Shown: positions 49,837 through 58,913 of the stretch, piece after piece
Numbering within the stretch: position 1 is the stretch's first letter
Layout of the letters: every line of letters begins with the position of its first letter
Source of the DNA: Catenulispora sp. EB89
GTDB lineage: Bacteria; Actinomycetota; Actinomycetes; Streptomycetales; Catenulisporaceae
Length of the DNA stretch: 64,000 nt
Direction of reading: 5' to 3'
Assembly (NCBI RefSeq): GCF_041261445.1
Contig: NZ_JBGCCU010000010.1
Span: forward strand, 62,001-126,000
Made by a program: the position numbers and the translations under genes
Notes under the pieces: generated by a model
Databases searched by the model: none
What the model saw: the letters and a program-made list of their open reading frames with translations, nothing else
What the model was told of the DNA's origin: nothing

Positions 49837-51780
49837 GTCGTCCGCCAGATGCCGATCGAAGAACTCGAGCATGCGGACGCTGAGGTCGATCAAGGCCGGT
49901 CGCTGCCGCACCCCGTGTCCCTCCTCCGGGTAGATCACCAGAGTGCTCTCGCGGCCGTGCTCGACCAGCGCGCGGTGGAATATCGCGGCCTGCTCCGGCG
50001 GGGTCGCGAGGTCCTTCGCGCCGGCGACGAGCAGGACCGGCGTCCGGACCTGCGCGGCCAGATACAGCGGGCTGCGGAGGCGGTAGTCCGAGGCCGGATC
50101 GGACGGGTCGCCGGTCAGGCACAGGCGGTCGAAGCCGGGGAGGTTGGAGGCGAAGTGCTGGCTGACCCAGTCGGTCACCGGCGAGCGGATCACCGCGGCG
50201 GCGAAGCGGTCTGAGGTCGCCACCAGCCACGCCGACATGAAGCCGCCGTAGCTGTTGCCGGTGACGCCGATCCGCCGCGGGTCGACGCGGCCGGCCGCGA
50301 CGAGCGCGTCGACGCCCGCCAGGATGTCGGTGGCGTCGGCGCCGCCCATGTCGTGCAGCCCCGCGCGGACGAAGTCCTGGCCGCGCCCGATGCCGCCGCG
50401 CATGTTGGGGTGCAGCACGGCGTAGCCGTGCGCGGCCAGCAGCGGCGTCAGCGGAAAGTGCATCGACCACTCGTCGCGCCAGGCCCACACCGGGCCGCCG
50501 TGGAGGTGGACGACCAGCGGATGCGGGCCGGGCCCGGACGGGGTGACCAGGATGCCCTCGATCGTGCGGCCGTCCGGCCCCTGCCACGCCACCGGTTCGG
50601 ACGTGCCGCCGGCGGCGGCCAGATACCGCGAGCCCGCGTGCGCCAGGGACAGCCGGCGTTCCGCGGCGCCGTCCGCGCCGAGCGTCGCGACGGCGCGCGG
50701 CTGTCCGTAGCCGTGGGCGACCAGGGCCGTCGTGCCCCCGGACGCGGCCAGGTCGGGCAGCAGGTCGCCGCAGGTCTGCGACGTCCGCCACAGGGTCCGG
50801 CACGCTCCCGAGGAGACCGTGTACTCGCCGATCACCGTGTCCAGGCCGTGCAGCGCGGCGAACAACACATGGTCGTCGTCCGTCCAGATCTGGGCCGTGA
50901 TGTCGTCCCCGAATTCGGTGACGCCTCCGGTGGCCACGTCGACGACCGTGAGGCGCCCGGCGTACAGGCCGCGGTCGCTCATCCAACCCGCCACCGCCGA
51001 GACCAGCGTGCCTGACGGATTCGCCGCCGGGATGCCGATCTGGGCCTCCGGTCGCAGAACACTGCGCAGCCGGCCGGAGGCGACGTCCAGGACGGCCAAC
51101 TCGGCGCCGTACCAGTCCGACTCGGTGGGCCCTTCCGACGCCACGCACACCACGGACCCGGGCCCGGCCCACGCCGCCTGCCAGACCGTGGTCCCGGACG
51201 GCGAAACGCAGGTCGCCTCGGAGCCCGCGAGCTCCACCAGCCATACGCGGCGCCCGCCGGACGGGGATCCGGCTCCGGAGACCTCAGGCAGCCAGCTGGG
51301 CAGCGAGGCGTCCCCCGGTAGATAGCCCGAGCCGTGGACGTCCGACCGGGACGCGCCGGGCTCGGCCGAGCAGACCGACAAGGCCCCGCCGTCCGGGCGC
51401 CACCCGATGCTCTCGGGGAACCCGGGCACCGCATAGCGCGCTTCGACCACCAGCTCAGAACTCCCGACGACGATCTCGCCTTCCGGACCGGCGCCGATCC
51501 AGGCCAGCCGCCGACCGTCCGGCGACCAGCACGGCGCGCTGCCCTCCGGCGCGGTGTCGAGACCGCCGAGCAGCGCACCGGAGTCGAGGTCGAGCACCGC
51601 GATCCGCCGGACCGGCTCAGCCTCCCCCTTCGCCGTCACCAAAGCAGTGAACGCGACCGCCCGGCCGTCAGGCGACACGGCCAGCTCGACCGCGTTGTCC
51701 AGGTCGCCGTCCCGGCCCTCGACCCGGTCGAAGAACTCGGCGACAGTGTCAGCCCGCTTCATCGTCATCCCGTTCGTCAT
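49834..51780 (-). CDS. S9-family (prolyl-oligopeptidase-type) serine peptidase
   Basis: A 648-residue cytosolic peptidase with an N-terminal beta-propeller (residues about 30-390, blades such as APCWSPDGRRLAWIGAG) and a C-terminal alpha/beta-hydrolase. The catalytic triad is Ser510 (VTGNSYGGFMSAW), Asp590 (VAGAKDLATPP) and His622 (YPEEGHGVR). The HLHGGPVWAWRDEW oxyanion region fits the acylaminoacyl-peptidase subgroup. ATG 51780 starts two bases after the stop of the FAD oxidoreductase; an ATG five codons on is an alternative. It is the last gene of the eight-gene import and oxidation operon and probably cleaves short peptides or acyl-amino acids taken up by that transporter. Confidence 0.92.
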   Translation of the reverse strand: MTNGMTMKRADTVAEFFDRVEGRDGDLDNAVELAVSPDGRAVAFTALVTAKGEAEPVRRIAVLDLDSGALLGGLDTAPEGSAPCWSPDGRRLAWIGAGPEGEIVVGSSELVVEARYAVPGFPESIGWRPDGGALSVCSAEPGASRSDVHGSGYLPGDASLPSWLPEVSGAGSPSGGRRVWLVELAGSEATCVSPSGTTVWQAAWAGPGSVVCVASEGPTESDWYGAELAVLDVASGRLRSVLRPEAQIGIPAANPSGTLVSAVAGWMSDRGLYAGRLTVVDVATGGVTEFGDDITAQIWTDDDHVLFAALHGLDTVIGEYTVSSGACRTLWRTSQTCGDLLPDLAASGGTTALVAHGYGQPRAVATLGADGAAERRLSLAHAGSRYLAAAGGTSEPVAWQGPDGRTIEGILVTPSGPGPHPLVVHLHGGPVWAWRDEWSMHFPLTPLLAAHGYAVLHPNMRGGIGRGQDFVRAGLHDMGGADATDILAGVDALVAAGRVDPRRIGVTGNSYGGFMSAWLVATSDRFAAAVIRSPVTDWVSQHFASNLPGFDRLCLTGDPSDPASDYRLRSPLYLAAQVRTPVLLVAGAKDLATPPEQAAIFHRALVEHGRESTLVIYPEEGHGVRQRPALIDLSVRMLEFFDRHLADD

Positions 51781-51782
51781 CC

Positions 51783-53018
51783 CTATCGCCGAGCCGGCAT
51801 CGCTTCGAGCACGGCCTTCTCCGTCGCGAAGTCCTCCGGCGCGAACCGGTCGAGCCGGTAGGACGACGGGTCCACCCAGTCCGATCCGCCGTCCAGCACC
51901 ACTTCCGCCAGCAACCGCCCGAGCCCCGGACCGTGCGTGACCCCGGCCTCGTTGTCACCGGTGAGGACGTGCAGCCCCTCGACGCCCGGCACCGGACCGG
52001 CGAGGAACTTCCGGTCCGGCGTCATGCACGGAATCCCCTGAAGCCACCACGACATCGAGATGTCGTGCGCCGGCACCAGAGCCCGCAGCTTCGGCACCAG
52101 CGCCTTGTCGAGCCGTTCGACCAGCTCTGGGAAACCCGGCCGGCTTGTGACACCCACCGCGCTGCCCATCTCGTACGACGGCGCGTACCCGTCGCCGTTG
52201 CCCCAGGTGAGGCCGCCGCGATGCTCCCGGACCCAGAGCCCGTACAGGTCCGGGACCATGAGGGTCGGCATCGTGCCCGGCACCCCGGACGGCGGGGACA
52301 CCACCCGCGTCGCCACCATCCGCAGCAGCGGCACCCGCCACCCGACCGCCGCCAGCAGTTCGTTCGTCCATGCCCCGCACGCCAGCACCACCTTCGGCGC
52401 GTGGATGTCCCCGGCATCGGTGCGCACCCCGGCCACGGCGCCGTCGCTCACGAGCAGCTCGGTGACCCGGGTCCGTTCCCTGAGCTCGCCGCCGAGCTCG
52501 GCGACCCGCGCGGCGAGCGCCCGGGTGGCGCGCCCCGCGCTGATCTGGATCCCGCCGGGGTGCAGAGCACCGCCGAAGACCGCCTCCGCCGGAACGACGC
52601 CGCCGGTCACCTCGGCCACCTGGGCCGGGGACACCTCACGCGTCCCGGCCGGGGCCAGCCGGTGCCCGACGACCGGCTCGACCCAGCTCTTCCAGCCCTC
52701 CTCGGTGGTGGCCAGGTAGAGGTTGCCGTTGACCTTGCACTCGACGGTGGGGTCGGCCTCGGCCAGCGACCGGTAGAAGTCGATGCCGTACTGCTCCAGG
52801 GCGAGCTCGGTCTCGGTCAAGAAGTGCGCGTATCCGGCTGCCCACAGGCCGACGAAGCCCGCCCCGGCGCCCGAGGTGGCCGCCGCCGAGGTCCCGGCCT
52901 CGACCACCACGACCCGGCCCGCGCCGCGGGTGAGCAGATGGTGGGCCACCGACGTGCCGAGCACGCCCGCCCCCACGACGATGACGTCGGCGACCTCGTA
53001 GTCGGAGTGGTCAGACAT
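51783..53018 (-). CDS. DAO-family FAD-dependent oxidoreductase
   Basis: A 411-residue flavoenzyme of the D-amino-acid oxidase / sarcosine-dehydrogenase superfamily. The FAD motif is DVIVVGAGVLGTSVAHHLLT, followed by VVVEAGTSAAATSGAGAGFV. Substrate-domain features include LHPGGIQISAGRATRALA and VVLACGAWTNELLAAVGW. The ending MTPDRKFLAGPVPGVEG and THGPGLGRLLAEVVLDG closes the FAD site. It lacks the Cys used for 8-alpha-cysteinyl FAD in MSOX. It likely dehydrogenates a secondary or tertiary amine, or an amino acid released by the upstream enzymes. ATG 53018 follows GAAGAGG. It sits 52 bp after the Rieske gene and 2 bp before the peptidase gene. Confidence 0.9.
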   Translation of the reverse strand: MSDHSDYEVADVIVVGAGVLGTSVAHHLLTRGAGRVVVVEAGTSAAATSGAGAGFVGLWAAGYAHFLTETELALEQYGIDFYRSLAEADPTVECKVNGNLYLATTEEGWKSWVEPVVGHRLAPAGTREVSPAQVAEVTGGVVPAEAVFGGALHPGGIQISAGRATRALAARVAELGGELRERTRVTELLVSDGAVAGVRTDAGDIHAPKVVLACGAWTNELLAAVGWRVPLLRMVATRVVSPPSGVPGTMPTLMVPDLYGLWVREHRGGLTWGNGDGYAPSYEMGSAVGVTSRPGFPELVERLDKALVPKLRALVPAHDISMSWWLQGIPCMTPDRKFLAGPVPGVEGLHVLTGDNEAGVTHGPGLGRLLAEVVLDGGSDWVDPSSYRLDRFAPEDFATEKAVLEAMPARR

Positions 53019-53070
53019 CAGTACCTCTTCTTCGTGTCGTCGGTTCGTCGTCGGTCGAGGTTCCAAGGTT

Positions 53071-54225
53071 CTAAAGTCCGGCGTCGGCCAGGAGCTGCGC
53101 GTAAGCCCGGTAGAAGTCCAGGACGGAAGCCTCGTCGGCGGCCAGCGGCCCCGGCACGTACGACTGCGACCTGACACCCAGCTGCGCGCGCTCGCACAGT
53201 TTCCAGTCCTGCCGGTTGGTCTGGTCCCAGACCTTGATGAGGTTGTCGACGTCGTAGTCCGTGCCGGCCTCGGCGGAAGGGTGGACGAGCCAGCTGACCC
53301 GCACCTTGGTGCTGCCGAGCCCGTCGGGGGAGTCCGTCAGGATGATCGCGTAGTCAGGGCTGCACACCACCGCGACCGTCGGCTTCAGGTGGATCGCGAC
53401 GGTGTACGGCTCGCGCCCGGCGGCGAACTCGCCGAGCAGCTTGGCGACCGCCGGCCGGCCGTCCACGGTCAGCGACACCGCGTCGGACCGCAGCGGCAGC
53501 TTCGCGTACTGCACGCGCCGGTCGTCGCTGCGCTGGACGTCGCACTCCCGCCAGTCGGGCTCGTTGATCGAGGCGAGGTCGAAGGCCTTCAGGAACTCGG
53601 GGTGGTTCGCCATGCAGTGGTAGCACTCCTGGGCGTTCTCCCAGACCAGCTTCCAGTTCGCCGCGACCAGGTAGTCCTCGGTGTGCGCGACCCGCGCCTC
53701 GGCCAGCGCGAACGGCGCGACGACGGCCTCGCCGTCGGCGAACAGGGCACCGACGCCCGGCCCGGGGTCGGCGGCGAGGTTGACGAAGACCAGGCCCTGC
53801 CAGACCTCGACGGCCACGGTCGGCAGCGGATGCTCCGCCGGATCGAAGTCCTTGCCCATCCTGGGCGCGCCGAGCAACGACCCGTCCAGGCGGTAAGTCC
53901 ACTGGTGGTAGGGGCACACGAAGCGCCGTGCGCTGCCGCAGCCCTCATCGACCAGGCGCGCGCCGCGGTGGCGGCACACGTTGTAGAACGCTGAGATCGT
54001 CTCGTCGTTGCCGCGCGCGACGATGACGCTCTCGTCGCCGCTGGCCACGGTCAGGTACTGTCCCGGCCGGGCGATCTCCGACACGTGGCCGGCGTACAGC
54101 CAGCTGCGCTGGAACACTGCGGCGAGTTCGGCCTCGTACAGCTCCGGCGAGGTGTAGAGCTCGCGGGGCATGCCGGTGCGGGCGGCGATGTGCTGCTGGA
54201 CGGTTTCGCTATAGGCGGCGGTCAT
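53071..54225 (-). CDS. Rieske non-haem iron oxygenase, alpha subunit
   Basis: A 384-residue oxygenase like glycine betaine demethylase, choline monooxygenase and other ring-hydroxylating enzymes. The Rieske cluster ligands are Cys84/His86 (YNVCRHRGARL) and Cys104/His107 (FVCPYHQW). The mononuclear iron site is in NAQECYHCMANHPEF, with His203, His208 and the bridging Glu200 in the position usually held by Asp or Glu. With a reductase partner it would hydroxylate an N-methyl group or a ring carbon. No reductase or ferredoxin gene lies in the operon, so electrons must come from elsewhere. Its start overlaps the hydrolase stop (ATGA), with CAGGAG upstream. Confidence 0.93.
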   Translation of the reverse strand: MTAAYSETVQQHIAARTGMPRELYTSPELYEAELAAVFQRSWLYAGHVSEIARPGQYLTVASGDESVIVARGNDETISAFYNVCRHRGARLVDEGCGSARRFVCPYHQWTYRLDGSLLGAPRMGKDFDPAEHPLPTVAVEVWQGLVFVNLAADPGPGVGALFADGEAVVAPFALAEARVAHTEDYLVAANWKLVWENAQECYHCMANHPEFLKAFDLASINEPDWRECDVQRSDDRRVQYAKLPLRSDAVSLTVDGRPAVAKLLGEFAAGREPYTVAIHLKPTVAVVCSPDYAIILTDSPDGLGSTKVRVSWLVHPSAEAGTDYDVDNLIKVWDQTNRQDWKLCERAQLGVRSQSYVPGPLAADEASVLDFYRAYAQLLADAGL

Positions 54226-55160
54226 TTTTGGTCTCCTGACTCTTCTTCTGCACTGAGCGGCCAGCCGTCCAGGAACGCGCGGATGAGGGCGAGATAGCAG
54301 TCGGCGTTGGCGGCCTCGAAGATGGTGTGGCCGTTGTGGTTCAGGGTCAGCCACTCCGCGCCGGGGATGCCTTCGGCCATGACGCGGTTGGTGGAAGCGT
54401 CGGACATGTCCCGGCCGCCGTGGACGACCAGAGTCGGGACGGCGATCTCGGCCAGGCGCGCCTCGACGTCCCAGTCGCGCAGCGCGCCGTCGGCGAACCA
54501 GAGCCGGTAGCCCCACAGCCCGCGGCCCGCCGGGCCGGGGGACAGGGCCTCGGCCGTGGCCAGTTCGGCGGCGTCCATGTCCCCTTCCGTCGCGAAGCGT
54601 GCGAGCCAGCGCGTGACGGCCGACCGGTACGCCGGCGCATCGTGGTCGCCGAGCATGTCGGCGGTGATCGCGGCGGCCGTCTCGGACGCCGACAGGGTCG
54701 CGCGGAGCTGGTCCAGGAAGCCGATGGTGATCCGCGCGGTGCTGGCCGCCGTGTTGGACAGCACGAGCCGGTCAGCTCGGGCGGGGCGGTCCAGGACGTA
54801 CTGAAGCGCCAGCATCCCGCCCCAGGAATGGCCCAGGATCTCGGTCCCGCCGAGCCCGCCGCCGGGCCGGTCGCCGAGCTCGGCGGCGAAGTACCGGCGG
54901 ACGGCTTCGACGTCCGCGGCCGCGCCTCGGACCGTCCACTCGTACTCCGGGCCCGGGACGTCGGACTTCCCCGTCCCGAGCTGGTCGAAGGTGACCACGG
55001 TGCGGTCGGCGCCGGCCAACCGGTGCAGCGGATCCAGGTACCCGCCGCCGTCGCCGCCGGGGCCGCCGTGCAGCCCGATCAGCAGCCGTCCGCCGCTGCC
55101 GGAAACCGTGCAGGACAACCGGAATCCCTCATCCGTGGTGACACTCACGTTCCTTCTCAC
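54222..55160 (-). CDS. Alpha/beta-hydrolase, proline-iminopeptidase-like
   Basis: A 312-residue hydrolase. The order LLIGLHGGPGGDGGGYLDPL, VVTFDQLGTGKSD, nucleophile Ser112 in ILGHSWGGMLALQY, then VVHGGRDMSDASTN with the acid and LNHNGHTIFE with the catalytic His is that of proline iminopeptidases and related amidases. It would remove an N-terminal Pro or split an amide. GTG 55160 overlaps the ATPase stop by 4 bp (GTGA) and has GGAGGAG upstream; GTG 55148 is an alternative. It is coupled in turn to the Rieske gene. In this operon it probably acts on the imported compound before oxidation. Confidence 0.9.
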   Translation of the reverse strand: MRRNVSVTTDEGFRLSCTVSGSGGRLLIGLHGGPGGDGGGYLDPLHRLAGADRTVVTFDQLGTGKSDVPGPEYEWTVRGAAADVEAVRRYFAAELGDRPGGGLGGTEILGHSWGGMLALQYVLDRPARADRLVLSNTAASTARITIGFLDQLRATLSASETAAAITADMLGDHDAPAYRSAVTRWLARFATEGDMDAAELATAEALSPGPAGRGLWGYRLWFADGALRDWDVEARLAEIAVPTLVVHGGRDMSDASTNRVMAEGIPGAEWLTLNHNGHTIFEAANADCYLALIRAFLDGWPLSAEEESGDQK

Positions 55161-57034
55161 GGCTCTCCTCCGGGGTGCCGGGCCAGCGTCGGCGCGGCGG
55201 CGATCAGCCGCCGGGTGTAAGGGTGCTGCGGCGCTCGCAGGATCTGCCCGGTCGGGCCGCTCTCGCAGACCAGACCGTGTTCCAGCACCAGGACCCGGTC
55301 GGCGGCGACCGCGACGACGCCGATGTCGTGGGTGATGAGCAGCACCGCCACGCCGAGGTCGGCGCGCAGGCTCGCCAGCACCTCGATGATCGCCGCCTGT
55401 ACCGAGACGTCCAGAGCCGAGGTGACCTCGTCGCAGACCAGCACGTCGGGCCGGGCGGCCAGGGCGCGGGCGATGGCGACGCGCTGGCGCTCGCCGCCGG
55501 AGAGCTGGTGCGGGAAGCGGTCCGCCAGCCGGGCGGGCAGCCGTACCCGCTCCAGCAGCGCGGGGACCTCCGCCCGGGCGTCGGCCGCGGACAGGCCGCG
55601 CAGCACGCGGCCGGGGCGCGCGAGGTCTTCGCCGATGCGGCGCCGGGGGTTGAGCGACTGGAACGGGTTCTGGAAGACGTACTGGATGCCGCGCCGCTGC
55701 TCGACGGTGCGCTTGCGGATCCGGTCGGCGAGCTCCGTCCCGGCCAGGGTGATCGTCCCGGCCTCCGGGCGGTGCAGACCGACCAGGCAGCGCGCGATCG
55801 TCGACTTGCCGCTGCCGGACTCCCCGACCAGGGCCACGCACTCGCCGGCCGCGACGTCGAAGGTGATGTCCTCGGCCGCGACGACGGTTTCGGCGCGGCC
55901 CCGGTGCGTGGCGCGCAGTCCGGTGACGCTCAACGCCGCCGCCCGGGCCGCTGCCTCCTTGTGGGAGCCCAGCGCCGGACCGGCCTCGACCGGCGGTGTG
56001 GCGGCGTGGTGCAGGCAGCGGACCAGGTGTCGGCCGCCGGGGGCGAGGGTGGGGTCGACGGCGGGGTCGAGGTCGATAAGCTCCGGGCCCGGGCCCGGGC
56101 CCGGGCCGGGGCCGAGGTCGATCAGCTCCGGCAGCGCCTCGACACAGGCGTCGGTCTGCTGCGGGCAGCGCGGCGCGAAGGGGCATCCGGTCGGCCGGTC
56201 CTCGACGCCGAGCGCGGTGCCCTCCATCGGGACCAGGGCGGTCGGCTGCCGGTGGTTCGGGATCGACTGGATCAGGCCCCTGGTATATGGATGCCGCGGG
56301 TTGTTCAGCAGGTCCGCGGTCGGCCCTTCCTCCACCACGCGCCCCGCGTACATGACGGCCATCCGGTCGGCGATCTGCGAGACGACGGCCAGGTCGTGCG
56401 AGACGTAGACGATGGAGACGCCGCGCTCCTCCCGCAGCCGTCGTACTTCCCGCAGCACGCTCTGCTGCGTCACGACGTCGAGCCCGGTGGTCGGCTCGTC
56501 CATGACCACGACCGGTGGTTCGCAGCCCAGCGCCATCGCGATGGTGACCCGCTGCTGCTGTCCGCCGGACAGCTGGTGCGGCAGGCGGCGGGCGAAGGCG
56601 TCCGTGTCCGGCAGGTCGACCGCCGCCAGCAGTCCTCTGATCCGCGACGTCCCCTCAACGCCGCGGGTCCTGATCACGTCGCCGATCGAAGCGCCGATCC
56701 GTAGCGACGGGTTGAGCGCCGGCCCCGCGTCCTGCGGGACGTACGAGATCAGCCGTCCCCGCACCTCGCGCAACGCACTCTCGGACAGGCCGAGCAGGGA
56801 TTCGCCGTCGACCTCGACCTCGCCGCCGGCGATCCGGGCGCCGCGTGCGGCGTAGCCGAGCAGCGCCAGCGCCATGGTGGTCTTCCCGCTCCCGGACTCG
56901 CCGACGATGCCGAGCGTCTGTCCGTGCTCCAGTGCCAGGTCGACACCGCCGACGATCTCCGCGCCGGCGGCGGTCTGGATCCGCAGGTCCCGGACGGTGA
57001 GGATGGGAGCGCCGTCAACCGCTGGTCCGCTCAT
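55157..57034 (-). CDS. Fused double ATPase of a peptide-type ABC importer
   Basis: A 625-residue protein combining DppD- and DppF-like ATPases, which are usually separate. The first half has Walker A GESGSGKTT, signature QLSGGQQQRV and Walker B VVVMDEPTTGLD, then the peptide-transporter C-terminal Cys region GCPFAPRCPQQTDACVEALP that may bind an iron-sulfur cluster. The second half has GESGSGKST, QLSGGERQRV and LVCDEVTSALD. A Gly-Pro run between two ELIDL copies separates the halves. Start ATG 57034 overlaps the permease stop by 4 bp. It powers uptake of peptides, opines or similar cations. Confidence 0.95.
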   Translation of the reverse strand: MSGPAVDGAPILTVRDLRIQTAAGAEIVGGVDLALEHGQTLGIVGESGSGKTTMALALLGYAARGARIAGGEVEVDGESLLGLSESALREVRGRLISYVPQDAGPALNPSLRIGASIGDVIRTRGVEGTSRIRGLLAAVDLPDTDAFARRLPHQLSGGQQQRVTIAMALGCEPPVVVMDEPTTGLDVVTQQSVLREVRRLREERGVSIVYVSHDLAVVSQIADRMAVMYAGRVVEEGPTADLLNNPRHPYTRGLIQSIPNHRQPTALVPMEGTALGVEDRPTGCPFAPRCPQQTDACVEALPELIDLGPGPGPGPGPELIDLDPAVDPTLAPGGRHLVRCLHHAATPPVEAGPALGSHKEAAARAAALSVTGLRATHRGRAETVVAAEDITFDVAAGECVALVGESGSGKSTIARCLVGLHRPEAGTITLAGTELADRIRKRTVEQRRGIQYVFQNPFQSLNPRRRIGEDLARPGRVLRGLSAADARAEVPALLERVRLPARLADRFPHQLSGGERQRVAIARALAARPDVLVCDEVTSALDVSVQAAIIEVLASLRADLGVAVLLITHDIGVVAVAADRVLVLEHGLVCESGPTGQILRAPQHPYTRRLIAAAPTLARHPGGEP

Positions 57035-57870
57035 CGGTCTCCTCCGGACATGTCGTCGCCGAGCAGGTTGATCGCGAGCGTCAGCACGCCCAGCAGGGCG
57101 GCCGGGATGAGCATCGCCGACGGGTTCAGCGCGGCGCCGCCGCGGTTCTCCGAGACCATCAGGCCCCAGTCCGCCGCCGGCGGTTGCAGCCCCAGCCCGA
57201 GGAAGTTGACGCTGGCGATCAGCAGCACCGACCAGGTGAACCGCAGCCCGATGTCGGCGGCCAGGGTGCGCGAGATGTTCGGCAGGATCTCTCTGCGCAG
57301 CACGGAGAAGGTGCTCTCGCCCCGGGCCACCGCAGCCTCGACGTAACCGCGCACCGACTGCTCCAGCGCGGCGGTTTTGACGATGCGTGCGATCGGCGGC
57401 AGCTGGACCACCGCGCTGGCGATCACCACCGAGCCGATGCCGCGTCCGGCGGCGGTCGCCAGCAGCAGCAGGAACACCAGAGCGGGGAAGGACAGCAGGA
57501 CGTCCACGGCCCGCATCAGGACGCTGTCCAGCCACGACCGCGAGTAGCCGGCCACCAGGCCGATCGTCAGGCCGCCGGCATAGGCCAGCAGCGTCGCCAG
57601 GCCCGAGTACAGCAGGACGCTGCGTCCGCCGCTCAGGACCCGGGAGAGCACGTCGCGGCCCAGGAAGTCGGCGCCCAGCGGGAGCCGGCCGCTGGGCGGC
57701 GTGTAGGGCGCGGCCAGCGTCCGGTTCGGGTCGTGCGGCGCGAACCAGGTCCCGGTCAGGGCGATCAGGACCACCAGGAGCAGCAGCGCCAGCCCGACGC
57801 GTCCGGAGACGGTCCTGGGTATCACCCGAGTCACCACCCGAGTCCTGACCTGAGTCGTCCGGCTGCTCAT
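57031..57870 (-). CDS. Peptide-type ABC permease, DppC/OppC-like
   Basis: A 279-residue membrane protein with the N-terminal OppC signature (segment VGLALLLLVVLIALTG, then FAPHDPNRTLAAPYTPPSG and GADFLGRDVLSRVLSGGR). The BPD_transp_1 domain follows; the EAAVARGESTFSVLRREILP stretch is its ATPase-contact loop. Start ATG 57870 overlaps the preceding permease stop by 4 bp. It forms the channel with the DppB-like subunit. No unusual features. Confidence 0.94.
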   Translation of the reverse strand: MSSRTTQVRTRVVTRVIPRTVSGRVGLALLLLVVLIALTGTWFAPHDPNRTLAAPYTPPSGRLPLGADFLGRDVLSRVLSGGRSVLLYSGLATLLAYAGGLTIGLVAGYSRSWLDSVLMRAVDVLLSFPALVFLLLLATAAGRGIGSVVIASAVVQLPPIARIVKTAALEQSVRGYVEAAVARGESTFSVLRREILPNISRTLAADIGLRFTWSVLLIASVNFLGLGLQPPAADWGLMVSENRGGAALNPSAMLIPAALLGVLTLAINLLGDDMSGGDR

Positions 57871-58913
57871 GCGGCACCGGTCCGCAGCTTGGGCACCGCC
57901 GCCATCACCGCGAGGTCCGCGACGATCGTGGTGGCGATGTAGAAGGCCGCCAGCAGCATGGTCACCGACTGGACCTCCGTGTTGTCGTGGATGCTGACCG
58001 CGTCGACCAGCTCCTTGCCGATACCGGGGTAGCCGAACAGGTACTCGACGATCAGCAGGCCGCCGACGAGGTACTGCGCAACGAGCGCGAAGACCTGGAT
58101 GCTCGGCGCGATCGCGTTGCGCAGCGCGTACCGGCGCACGACCCGGCCCTCGGCGATGCCGTTGAGCCGCGCCACCGCCACCGTGTCGGCGCCCAGCGCC
58201 TCCAGCATTCCGGCCCGGACCATCCGCGCCGCCGGTCCCGCCGTCACCCCGACCAGCGTCAGCACCGGGAGCACCAGCACGGACGGAGTGGCCAGCGGGC
58301 TGCTGCCCGGAGCCACGACCGACACCGGCGGCAGCACGTCCAGCCAGCCGAAGAAGACGGCCAGCAGCACGGTGCCGAGCACGAACTCCGGCAGCGCCGA
58401 GGGCACCAGGGTCGTCACCGAGATCAGGTGGTCCTGCCAGCGTCCGGCGCGCAGCGCCGAATACACGCCGAGCAGCACCGAGACCACGGCGATCGGGACG
58501 AACGCGCACAGCGCCAGGACCGCCGAGTCGCCGAGCTTTCCGGAGACCTGGCTCCAGACGCTGACCTGGCCGCCGGAGGCGAATCCGGCGGCGGAGTCGC
58601 CGAGGTCGCCGTGCAGCAGCCCGGTCAGCCAGTGCCAGTACTGGACCGGGATCGACTGGTCCAGACCCATGCGGTGCCGCAGGTCGGCCAGCGCCTGGCC
58701 GTTGGCCTGCTTGCCGAGGACGGCGCTCGCGGCGTCGCCGGGCAGCACCGAGGCCGCGGCGAAGACCAGGACGGACAGGACCAGCAGCGTGACCACGCCG
58801 GCGGCGACGCGCCGGAGCGCCATCCGGGCCAGCGGGTGCGACGACAGGAATCCAGATCGTGTCAGGGGCCCGTGGGCCGTGCGGCTCGGAGAGCCTGGCG
58901 GTCGGCGGCTCAT
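57867..58913 (-). CDS. Peptide-type ABC permease, DppB/OppB-like
   Basis: A 348-residue permease, the second channel subunit. After a 28-residue polar tail it shows the OppB start (VTLLVLSVLVFAAASVLPGD), LRHRMGLDQSIPVQYWHWL with GLLHGDLGDS, and the loop EALGADTVAVARLNGIAEGR with VVRRYALRNAIAPSIQ. YLVGGLLIVEYLFGYPGIGK is a family hallmark. Its start overlaps the binding-protein stop by 4 bp. It has the standard six-segment layout. Confidence 0.94.
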   Translation of the reverse strand: MSRRPPGSPSRTAHGPLTRSGFLSSHPLARMALRRVAAGVVTLLVLSVLVFAAASVLPGDAASAVLGKQANGQALADLRHRMGLDQSIPVQYWHWLTGLLHGDLGDSAAGFASGGQVSVWSQVSGKLGDSAVLALCAFVPIAVVSVLLGVYSALRAGRWQDHLISVTTLVPSALPEFVLGTVLLAVFFGWLDVLPPVSVVAPGSSPLATPSVLVLPVLTLVGVTAGPAARMVRAGMLEALGADTVAVARLNGIAEGRVVRRYALRNAIAPSIQVFALVAQYLVGGLLIVEYLFGYPGIGKELVDAVSIHDNTEVQSVTMLLAAFYIATTIVADLAVMAAVPKLRTGAA

